Of a stretch of 64,000 bases of DNA, positions 49,923-56,580 are shown piece after piece. Position 1 is the stretch's first letter. Each line of letters begins with the position of its first letter. The position numbers and the translations under genes are program-made. The notes under the pieces are model-generated. The model saw nothing but the letters and a program-made list of their open reading frames with translations, made no database searches and was not told the DNA's origin. Origin of the DNA: Fimenecus sp045631225 (GTDB lineage Bacteria > Bacillota > Clostridia > Oscillospirales > Acutalibacteraceae); assembly GCA_045631225.1 (NCBI GenBank), contig JAZQUG010000001.1:25940-89939 (forward strand). The letters run 5' to 3'.

Positions 49923-50513
49923 ATGGCAGAAATCTCCAAATGGTATGTAGTGCATACCTATTCAGGTTATGAAAACAAGGTAGCAACAAATATCGAAAAG
50001 ATTGTTGATAACCGTAAAATGCACGATTTGATTCTCGAAGTTAAAGTTCCTACTGAAATTGTTGTTGAAAACAAGGAAGCAAAGGATAAGGAAACAGGCG
50101 AGAGAGTTATCGTGAAAAAGGAAGTAGAAAGAAAAATCTTCCCTGGTTATGTAATGGTAAAGGTTGCTGTTTTTGAAGATGAAGAAACAGGTGACCTTGA
50201 AATGACAGACGATACTTGGTATGTTATTCGTAATACTCGTGGCGTAACAGGTTTCGTTGGCCCTGAAAGTAAACCAATTCCTCTTACAGAGGCAGAAGTT
50301 TATGCAATGGGTGTTGAAAAGAAAGTCGTTAAAATCGACTATGAGGTTGGCGATATGGTTACAATTATCGACGGTGCGTTTGAAGGCATCATCGGTACTG
50401 TTCGTGAGCTTGATGTTGATAACAACGTGGTTTGTGTTGTTATTTCAATGCTTGGCAGAGAAACACCAGTTGACCTTGAACTCGACCAGGTACAAAAGGT
50501 CGAAGAAGATTAA
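49923..50513 (+). CDS. nusG: Transcription termination/antitermination factor NusG
   Basis: A 196-residue protein preceded by AAAGGAG. The NGN domain begins KWYVVHTYSGYENKVATNIEK, with FPGYVMVK and WYVIRNTRGVTGFVG. The KOW domain lies near residues 142-175 (GDMVTIIDGAFEGIIGTVRELD). NusG binds RNA polymerase and couples it to ribosomes. It is followed by terminator-like and L1-mimic structures before rplK. Confidence 0.97.
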   Translation: MAEISKWYVVHTYSGYENKVATNIEKIVDNRKMHDLILEVKVPTEIVVENKEAKDKETGERVIVKKEVERKIFPGYVMVKVAVFEDEETGDLEMTDDTWYVIRNTRGVTGFVGPESKPIPLTEAEVYAMGVEKKVVKIDYEVGDMVTIIDGAFEGIIGTVRELDVDNNVVCVVISMLGRETPVDLELDQVQKVEED

Positions 50514-50533
50514 TTTTTATTAATTTGGTAATT

Positions 50534-50552
50534 AGCGTAAAATACGCTTTTT
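50534..50552 (+). terminator. Terminator-like hairpin between nusG and rplK
   Basis: AGCGT / ACGCT with a 5-base loop, followed by five Ts; partial termination of rpmG-secE-nusG transcripts is possible. A second small hairpin (GACGC / GCGTC) follows at 50555-50574. Confidence 0.5.
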
Positions 50553-50573
50553 ATGACGCTTTGTCAAAGGCGT

Positions 50574-50614
50574 CGTGGGAGGAATGGAAGAGCTGTCCGT
50601 TCCGCCATACCACG
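50574..50614 (+). promoter_or_regulatory. Ribosomal protein L1-binding mimic upstream of rplK
   Basis: CGTGG...CCACG closes a stem whose strands carry GTGGGAGG on the left and ATACCAC on the right; the inner stem is GGAATGGA/TCCGTTCC. The same two sequences (GUGGGAGG and AUACCAC) bound the L1 site in 23S rRNA helix 76-77. L1 is known to repress the L11-L1 operon through such a mimic. Confidence 0.7.
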
Positions 50615-50634
50615 AATTTTTGGAGGTGCTAAAA

Positions 50635-51060
50635 ATGGCTCAAAAAGTAGTAGGCTTTATTAAGCTTCAAATCCCTGCTGGTAAAGCAACACCAGCACCA
50701 CCTGTTGGTCCTGCTCTTGGTCAGCACGGTGTTAACATTATGGCGTTCACAAAGGAATTCAATGAACGTACAAAGAATGATATGGGTCTTATTATCCCTG
50801 TTGTTATTACAGTTTATGCAGACCGTACATTCACATTCGTAACAAAGACTCCACCAGCAGCTGTTCTTATTAAGAAGGCTTGTGGTATTGAAAGTGGTTC
50901 AGGTGTACCTAACAGAACAAAGGTAGCAAAAATCACTAAAGAACAGATTAGAAAAATCGCTGAGCAGAAAATGCCTGACCTTAACGCTTCAAGCGTAGAG
51001 GCTGCTATGTCTATGATTGCTGGTACAGCACGTAGCATGGGCGTTACTGTAGAAGACTGA
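50635..51060 (+). CDS. rplK: 50S ribosomal protein L11
   Basis: A 141-residue protein. The ATG at 50635 (MAQKVVGFIKLQIPAGKATPAPPVGPALGQHG) follows TTGGAGG; the earlier GTG at 50575 lies in the L1-mimic stem. RTFTFVTKTPPAAVLIKKACG and the C-terminal rRNA-binding domain (KITKEQIRKIAEQKMPDLNASSVEAAMSMIAGTARSMG) are complete. L11 forms the GTPase-centre stalk base. Confidence 0.98.
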   Translation: MAQKVVGFIKLQIPAGKATPAPPVGPALGQHGVNIMAFTKEFNERTKNDMGLIIPVVITVYADRTFTFVTKTPPAAVLIKKACGIESGSGVPNRTKVAKITKEQIRKIAEQKMPDLNASSVEAAMSMIAGTARSMGVTVED

Positions 51061-51068
51061 TTCTCCTT

Positions 51069-51100
51069 GTGGGAGGAAAAATCAGAATCCGATTAACCAC
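51069..51100 (+). promoter_or_regulatory. Second L1-binding mimic upstream of rplA
   Basis: GTGGGAGG (51069-51076) stands opposite AACCAC (51095-51100), with AATC/GATT as a short inner stem. It copies the pattern of 50574-50614 and lies just before the rplA RBS. Confidence 0.5.
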
Positions 51101-51122
51101 TATTTTGGAGGAATTTTGAATT

Positions 51123-51830
51123 ATGAAACACGGAAAGAAATATGTTGAGAGTGCAAAACTCATCGACAGAACAAAACTTTATGATACTGCAGATGCTCTT
51201 GATATTACAGTAAAGGGCGCAACTGCTAAATTTGATGAAACAGTTGAACTTCACGTTCGTCTCGGTGTTGACTCACGTCACGCAGACCAGCAGGTTAGAG
51301 GCGCTGTAGTTCTTCCTAACGGTACAGGTAAAAAAGTAAGAGTTGCAGTTTTTGCAAAGGGCGACAAGGTTGACGCTGCTCTTGCAGCTGGTGCAGAATA
51401 CGTTGGTGCAGAAGACCTTATGGAAAAAATCCAGGGTGGCTTCATGGACTTCGACGTATGTATCGCTAGCCCTGACATGATGGGTGTTGTTGGTCGTCTT
51501 GGTAAGGTTCTCGGTCCTCGTGGTCTTATGCCAAGCCCAAAAGCAGGTACAGTTACACCTGACGTTGCTAAGGCTGTTACAGAAGCTAAGGCAGGTAAGA
51601 TTGAATACCGTCTTGATAAGACAAACATCATCCACTGCCCAATCGGTAAGGTTTCTTTTGGTCCTGCAAAGCTCAAGGAAAACCTTGATACACTCATGGA
51701 TGCTATCGTTAAGGCTAAGCCAGCTGCTGCAAAAGGTCAGTACATTAAGTCTGTTGCAGTTGCTTCAACAATGGGCCCTGGCGTTAAGATTAATCCAAAC
51801 AAGTTCACAGCAACTCCTGACGCTGAATAA
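51123..51830 (+). CDS. rplA: 50S ribosomal protein L1
   Basis: A 235-residue protein with TTGGAGGAA as RBS. The family stretch MKHGKKYVESAKLIDRTKLYD opens it. The rRNA-binding VRLGVDSRHADQQVRGAVVLPNGTGK is present, and GRLGKVLGPRGLMPSPKAGTVT is the L1 signature. L1 binds the E-site stalk and is the autorepressor of this operon. Its stop is 19 bases before the L10 leader promoter. Confidence 0.98.
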   Translation: MKHGKKYVESAKLIDRTKLYDTADALDITVKGATAKFDETVELHVRLGVDSRHADQQVRGAVVLPNGTGKKVRVAVFAKGDKVDAALAAGAEYVGAEDLMEKIQGGFMDFDVCIASPDMMGVVGRLGKVLGPRGLMPSPKAGTVTPDVAKAVTEAKAGKIEYRLDKTNIIHCPIGKVSFGPAKLKENLDTLMDAIVKAKPAAAKGQYIKSVAVASTMGPGVKINPNKFTATPDAE

Positions 51831-51849
51831 TTGAACTTGTAAATAATGC

Positions 51850-51878
51850 TTGACAAACCCGAACGGGTGTGTTAGTAT
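51850..51878 (+). promoter_or_regulatory. Sigma-A promoter of rplJ-rplL
   Basis: TTGACA (51850-51855) followed at 17 bases by TAGTAT (51873-51878), which runs into TATAAT three bases further; either may be the -10 element. Confidence 0.6.
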
Positions 51879-51888
51879 AATAAAGCTT

Positions 51889-52003
51889 GCCAAAGACAGT
51901 AGGTGCATTTTGCATAAAGTTTTATACTGCCTACCGAGGATATTAGCATTTAATTAAAATGTTTCTATGCCTTTTCTGTCTTTGCAGAAGAGGCATTTTT
52001 TCT
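51889..52003 (+). ncRNA. L10 leader with attenuator
   Basis: An untranslated leader with the typical L10 features: AGACAGTAGGTGC on the 5' side and CTGCCTACCGAGG on the 3' side (51896-51940), forming the L10(L12)4-binding stem. It is followed by a terminator: ATGCCTTTTCTG (51967-51978) pairs with CAGAAGAGGCAT (51985-51996), then five Ts. Excess L10-L12 complex would favour the terminator. Confidence 0.85.
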
Positions 52004-52044
52004 CCTTGCAAGCGCATTTATAAATTAAATAGGAGGTGAATCGT

Positions 52045-52563
52045 TTGCCAAGCGAGAAGGTTTTAGAATTAAAGAAACAGCAGGTGGCTGCTCTTAAAGA
52101 AAGACTTGATGCTTCAATCGCAGGTGTTGTAGTTGACTACAAGGGTATCAGCGTTGAGGATGATACAAAGCTTCGTAAAGAGCTCCGTGAAGCAGGTGTT
52201 GAATACACAGTTGTAAAGAACACACTTCTTGGTCGTGCCATCGACGGAACAAGCCTTGCTGATATGGGTAGTGCACTTGAAGGTACTACTGCTATCGCTA
52301 CAAGTAAGGATGACTATGTTGCAGCAGCAAGAATTCTTGGTAAGTATGCTGATGACAAGAGCAATAGTTTCGCACTCAAAACTGGTTACCTTGATGGTGA
52401 AGTTATCAGTCTTGAAAAGCTCGAAGCTCTTGCAAAACTTCCTTCAAGAGAAGTATTGCTTGCTACAGTTCTCAGTGCGTTCAACGCACCTATCGCATCT
52501 TTTGCTCGTGCAGTACAGGCTATTGTTGACAAGGATGGCGAAGCAGCACCAGTTGCTGAATAA
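52045..52563 (+). CDS. rplJ: 50S ribosomal protein L10
   Basis: A 172-residue protein starting with TTG at 52045, 8 bases behind AGGAGG; the GTG at 52036 overlaps that RBS. PSEKVLELKKQQVAALKERL opens it, and VVDYKGISVEDDTKLRKELREAGVEYTVVKNTLLGRAI is the L10 core. The C-terminal helix that carries the L12 dimers is near residues 140-170. It regulates its own leader with L12. Confidence 0.97.
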   Translation: MPSEKVLELKKQQVAALKERLDASIAGVVVDYKGISVEDDTKLRKELREAGVEYTVVKNTLLGRAIDGTSLADMGSALEGTTAIATSKDDYVAAARILGKYADDKSNSFALKTGYLDGEVISLEKLEALAKLPSREVLLATVLSAFNAPIASFARAVQAIVDKDGEAAPVAE

Positions 52564-52616
52564 TTAAAAAAATAATCTTATAAAATATTTAGTTTAAAAT
52601 TTGGAGGTAAATTACC

Positions 52617-52991
52617 ATGGCATCAGAAAAAGTTATGGCAATCGTTGAAGAACTTAAGGTTCTTACAGTTCTTGAGCTTTCAGAGCTCGTTAAAGCAGTA
52701 GAAGAGGAATTTGGCGTATCAGCAGCAGCTGCAGTAGCAGTAGCAGCTCCAGCAGCAGGCGCAGCAGCAGCTGAAGAAAAGACAGAATTTGACGTTGAAC
52801 TTACAGACGTAGGTGCAGAAAAGATTAAGGTTATCAAGGCAGTTCGTGAAGTTACAGGTCTTGGTCTTGCAGAAGCAAAGGCTGTTGTTGACGGTGCTCC
52901 TAAGGTACTTAAAGAAGCTGCTTCTAAGGAAGATGCTGAAAGCATCAAAGCTAAGCTTGAAGAAGTTGGCGCTAAAGTTACTCTTAAATAA
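52617..52991 (+). CDS. rplL: 50S ribosomal protein L7/L12
   Basis: A 124-residue protein with TTGGAGG before ATG. The N-terminal dimerisation domain, an Ala-rich hinge (AAAVAVAAPAAGAAAAE) and the C-terminal domain EKTEFDVELTDVGAEKIKVIKAVREVTGLGLAEAKAVVDGAPKVLKEA are all as in other bacteria. It forms the stalk that recruits translation GTPases. rpoB, which often follows, is not here; the operon ends in a strong terminator. Confidence 0.98.
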   Translation: MASEKVMAIVEELKVLTVLELSELVKAVEEEFGVSAAAAVAVAAPAAGAAAAEEKTEFDVELTDVGAEKIKVIKAVREVTGLGLAEAKAVVDGAPKVLKEAASKEDAESIKAKLEEVGAKVTLK

Positions 52992-53012
52992 TTTAAGATT
53001 TAACAAGAATTT

Positions 53013-53041
53013 CCCCATTCCATCTGGAGTGGGGTTTTTTT
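53013..53041 (+). terminator. Rho-independent terminator of rplJL
   Basis: CCCCATTCC pairs perfectly with GGAGTGGGG around ATCT, followed by seven Ts. Confidence 0.95.
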
Positions 53042-53124
53042 ATTTAATCAACATAATGTTTGTTTTTGTTGAAAATCAACAAAGATAAAACCTTTATTTT
53101 GTTAAACATTTTCCTTTTATACTG

Positions 53125-53153
53125 TTGAATAATATACATTTTTATGCTATTAT
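53125..53153 (+). promoter_or_regulatory. Sigma-A promoter of the 34-residue peptide gene
   Basis: TTGAAT (53125-53130) and TATTAT (53148-53153), spacing 17. The -10 neighbourhood (ATGCTATTATTATA) is the same as at the cohesin-like gene (31957-31970). Confidence 0.7.
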
Positions 53154-53180
53154 TATAAAAAAAGGAAAGGAGAAATAAAC

Positions 53181-53285
53181 ATGGGATTAGATTTATCAGC
53201 TATTTTTGAAGGTTTTGACATCGTAGCTGTTGTTACAGGTCTTATTCAGCTTGTAACTGACCTTATCGGTGGCTTCTTAGCATAA
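53181..53285 (+). CDS. 34-residue hydrophobic acidic peptide, unknown
   Basis: A very short gene with a strong RBS (AAAGGAAAGGAG, 7 bases before ATG) and its own promoter and terminator. The peptide (starts MGLDLSAIFEGFD, ends DLIGGFLA) has no Lys, Arg or Cys, four acidic residues and a mostly hydrophobic, probably helical, amphipathic body. It resembles phenol-soluble-modulin-like or leaderless membrane-active peptides in size and pattern, but its negative charge differs from most of these. No immunity or transport gene is adjacent. Its function is unknown. Confidence 0.7.
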   Translation: MGLDLSAIFEGFDIVAVVTGLIQLVTDLIGGFLA

Positions 53286-53295
53286 TTAAATATTA

Positions 53296-53321
53296 AAAGG
53301 TGTGCTGGTCACACCTTTTTC
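53296..53321 (+). terminator. Terminator of the 34-residue peptide gene
   Basis: AAAGGTGTG pairs with CACACCTTT around a short CTGGT-type loop, followed by Ts. Confidence 0.88.
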
Positions 53322-53374
53322 TTATATTGTCATTAACAGCAGATGATATTTATTTGTCATTTGCTGTTTTTTTA

Positions 53375-53403
53375 TTGCATTGGTAAATAATGTGTGATAA
53401 AAT
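53375..53403 (+). promoter_or_regulatory. Sigma-A promoter of the C-GCAxxG-C-C / glycosidase operon
   Basis: TTGCAT (53375-53380) and TAAAAT (53398-53403), spacing 17. Confidence 0.65.
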
Positions 53404-53434
53404 TTATGTGATTGTATATATTGAGGTGATTTTC

Positions 53435-53863
53435 TTGTCAAAATATTCGGATAGAGCAGTAGAATTGTTTATGGAAGGTAAAAATTGTTCTCAAGCTGTT
53501 TTTGTAGCTTTTGCACCTGATTTAGGTCTTTCTGAAGAAATTGCATTGGCTGTTTCAATAGGACTTGGTGGGGGAGTAGGCAGAATGCGAGAAGTTTGTG
53601 GAGCAGTAAGTGGTAGTGCCATGCTTGTGGGACTCAAACATCCTGAGTTTGATAAAACAGAAGTTTATGCGAAAGTCCGTATGATTATCGACGAGTTTAA
53701 AAAGACGAATCATTCTATTGTTTGTAAGGAACTTCTGGGTATTTCAAAACCTGAAACTTCAAGTGTGCCTGAAGCAAGAACAGAGGAATATTATCAAAAA
53801 AGACCTTGTGTTAAAATTGTTGAAGATGCAGCTTTGGCAGTAGAAAAAGTACTGTTTGAATAA
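53435..53863 (+). CDS. C-GCAxxG-C-C family (probable redox) protein
   Basis: A 142-residue protein. I use the TTG at 53435, 6 bases behind GAGGTG; the ATG at 53390 has no RBS. The family pattern is seen in order: a Cys in GKNCSQAVF (about 18), GRMREVCGAVSGSAM (the GCAxxG-like segment, here VCGAVSG), CKELLG and RPCVKIVEDAA. This small family (C_GCAxxG_C_C) is thought to bind a metal or do thiol redox chemistry; no reaction is established. It is the first gene of an operon with two glycosidases. Confidence 0.85.
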   Translation: MSKYSDRAVELFMEGKNCSQAVFVAFAPDLGLSEEIALAVSIGLGGGVGRMREVCGAVSGSAMLVGLKHPEFDKTEVYAKVRMIIDEFKKTNHSIVCKELLGISKPETSSVPEARTEEYYQKRPCVKIVEDAALAVEKVLFE

Positions 53864-53877
53864 GAAGGTGAGCTACA

Positions 53878-56562
53878 GTGAGTGCATATGCATATATCGA
53901 GGAAGATAAAGTAATAATTGGCAACGATTATATTGAAAGACGTTTTTCTATAAAAGATGACCAACTTGTTACAAGTGAGATTATTAATAAGAGATTTGAT
54001 GGCGGAAAAAGCATTAAGTTTAAAAATTATTCAGCCGAGTTTATAGTTGCCTTCAAAAAGAAGAAAATGATTGGTCATGCTACTGAATTCTTATCTTCAA
54101 ACAATCTTAAATTGGATAGCGTTAATGTCCTTAAACGTCGTGTTGAGTTTATTTTTAAACGTTGTTCCTATAATGGAGCAAAAATAACATTTATTGAAAG
54201 TATTGAAATCGGCGATAATGACCATTATATGCACAAATATATTGAAATGGTTGTTGCTCCAGAAGAACAACATCTTATTACAATTGATTATATTGATTGT
54301 GAGCACATTCTCATTGATACTCCTGAACACAATTGGACAATTGGGGAAATTGAGCCTGCTTATCTGAGTTCTTATCACAGTGCACTTGGTCAGCCTGTTT
54401 ATATTAACGGGTTCTTCTTGGGTAGCGAATTTCCAATGGCTGAAAACAACATTGAAAATAATACCGTATATATGCGTTATTTCAGTGGTAAGCGTTTTGA
54501 TATGTTGAATCTTAATTGCGGACACACATTTAAAACATGGAATACTGTTGTGGGTGTTGCAAGAGGATATGAGCATCCTGTTATCCGTGAAGACTTCCTT
54601 ACATATATCAGAAAAATTTCGAGAAAAATCAAGCCTCGTTTCCAGTATAATTCATGGTATGACCATATGCATGATATTACAAACGAGAATATTATGTCTT
54701 CTTTTAAAGAAATCGAGGACAATCTTTCAAAAACAATGGTTCCACCACTTGATTCTTATGTAGTCGATGATGGCTTTGTTGATTGGAGTGCTGATTTCTG
54801 GGAGTTTAATGAAAAATTCCCTGAGGAACTTTATCCTGCAGCATCAATTGCTAAGAAATTTTCATCTGAATTCGGACTTTGGAACGGACCAAGAGGCGGA
54901 TATCATGATGTAAGAACACCAAGATTCGGTAAAAATATGGAAAGAGCAGGCACAGGTGGATATAACTATGCTGCAAAAGATGTGTGTGTTTCTTCAACAG
55001 AATATATAAAAAACATAACAGATTATTATATCAACTGTGATAAAAAGTTTGATATAAACTATTGGAAGCTTGATGGTTTTCTCCTTAAAGCGTGTCCGTC
55101 AAAGAAACACGGTCATATGACCGGTGGTTTTAACCAGATGTATCAATATACAGAAATGTGGGAGAACTGGATAAATATTTTCCGTAAACTTCGTATAACA
55201 CGTGAAAGTATTGGTAAAGACTTGTGGATAAATCAGACAAGTTATTGTAACGCAAGCCCATGGTTCTTACAGTGGGCAGACAGTCTTTGGATACAGAATA
55301 GTGCTGATATAGGATTTACAGATAAAACCGATGAAGGCGAAAAGTTAAGTGCTCGTGATGTTGACAGAGTTCTTACATATCGTGATGGAAGATATTATGA
55401 TTTCAGTGTTACAAGAGATTATCAATTCCCACACGAGTTCATATATAACCATGACCCGATTTACGGAAATACCGCTAAAATTTCAATGACAGACGAAGAA
55501 TTTCGTAAGTATATGCTTATGATGACAACTCGTGGTACAGCATTCTGGGAGCTTTATTATTCATACAATATGTTTAATGAGGCAAAATGGCGTATTAATG
55601 CAGATGCACTCAGATTTATACGTAATGACTATGAAATTCTTAAAAAATCACAGTTTATAGGTGGTTCGCCAACAAATGGAGAAGTGTATGGATATTCTGC
55701 ATGGACAGAGGATGCGGGTGTTGTTTCACTTCGTAACCCGTCAAATGAAAAGCAGAGTTTTACTCTTGTTCTTGATAAAACAATTGGTGTTTTTGAAACA
55801 ACAGATAATCTTAAAAAGGTTTCAATTTATCCATATACAAATGAAACTGATACTAATACATATAAGTATGGTGATAAGTTCACATTGGATTTAGCTCCTT
55901 GTGAAGCTGTAATTATGAAATTCTCATCAAAGCAAGAGAAAACTCCATTACTCATATATGGTAAATTTGAAAGTAATAATGAACTTCTTCTTGTATTTGA
56001 TGATAGAATCTATACAGATGCAAATTGTATTTCATGTGATGAAAAAATTGCAAAAACAGAGATACTTGAGGATTACAGTACATTAAAAATTATTTTTGAG
56101 AAGCCTGTTCAAAAAGTATTTGTATCAATGACCGTTAAAAATGCTTTCGGAACACCTGTGGATGTCCAATTCAGCGGTAATAATTATGCTGATGGTATTT
56201 GCAATGACAATATTGTTCCAAGATTAAGAGATGTGACCATTGAGTTTGCTTTGAAAGAAACCCAAGAAGGAAAGCTTCTTTCAATAGGTGATGTTTTCAA
56301 TGTAAGCAACAGTGAGGGATACGGGGCAATCCGATTTGGCGGAAAAGCAAGTCGTGGTGATATAGAACTTACAACAGGTGACAAACTTACAGTCGTATTT
56401 GAACCTAACGGTCTTGCAAAGCTTTATGTTAACGGACAATTAAGCAGTTCTTCATATAATTGTGAACTGGGTGAAAGTCTTACTGAATATGATATTACAT
56501 ATTCAGACAGCATAGATAATCTTAAAGTTATAACTAAAGCTTTATCATTTAAAGAAATTTAA
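53878..56562 (+). CDS. Clan GH-D-like (GH36-type) glycoside hydrolase, substrate uncertain
   Basis: An 894-residue protein starting with GTG behind AAGGTGAG. It has no signal peptide. An N-terminal beta-sandwich (1-240) is followed by a TIM barrel with clan-D features: RFQYNSWYDH (about 258), PLDSYVVDDGFVDWS, FGLWNGPRGGY and NYWKLDGF, whose Asp399 is the expected nucleophile. WADSLWIQNSADIGFTD could supply the acid/base. The C-terminal 150 residues resemble a concanavalin-like sandwich. Similar enzymes act on alpha-galactosides or alpha-GalNAc. Overall resemblance to well-known GH36 enzymes is low, so the substrate is open. Confidence 0.7.
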   Translation: MSAYAYIEEDKVIIGNDYIERRFSIKDDQLVTSEIINKRFDGGKSIKFKNYSAEFIVAFKKKKMIGHATEFLSSNNLKLDSVNVLKRRVEFIFKRCSYNGAKITFIESIEIGDNDHYMHKYIEMVVAPEEQHLITIDYIDCEHILIDTPEHNWTIGEIEPAYLSSYHSALGQPVYINGFFLGSEFPMAENNIENNTVYMRYFSGKRFDMLNLNCGHTFKTWNTVVGVARGYEHPVIREDFLTYIRKISRKIKPRFQYNSWYDHMHDITNENIMSSFKEIEDNLSKTMVPPLDSYVVDDGFVDWSADFWEFNEKFPEELYPAASIAKKFSSEFGLWNGPRGGYHDVRTPRFGKNMERAGTGGYNYAAKDVCVSSTEYIKNITDYYINCDKKFDINYWKLDGFLLKACPSKKHGHMTGGFNQMYQYTEMWENWINIFRKLRITRESIGKDLWINQTSYCNASPWFLQWADSLWIQNSADIGFTDKTDEGEKLSARDVDRVLTYRDGRYYDFSVTRDYQFPHEFIYNHDPIYGNTAKISMTDEEFRKYMLMMTTRGTAFWELYYSYNMFNEAKWRINADALRFIRNDYEILKKSQFIGGSPTNGEVYGYSAWTEDAGVVSLRNPSNEKQSFTLVLDKTIGVFETTDNLKKVSIYPYTNETDTNTYKYGDKFTLDLAPCEAVIMKFSSKQEKTPLLIYGKFESNNELLLVFDDRIYTDANCISCDEKIAKTEILEDYSTLKIIFEKPVQKVFVSMTVKNAFGTPVDVQFSGNNYADGICNDNIVPRLRDVTIEFALKETQEGKLLSIGDVFNVSNSEGYGAIRFGGKASRGDIELTTGDKLTVVFEPNGLAKLYVNGQLSSSSYNCELGESLTEYDITYSDSIDNLKVITKALSFKEI

Positions 56563-56580
56563 TAATAGGGAGTTGGGATT

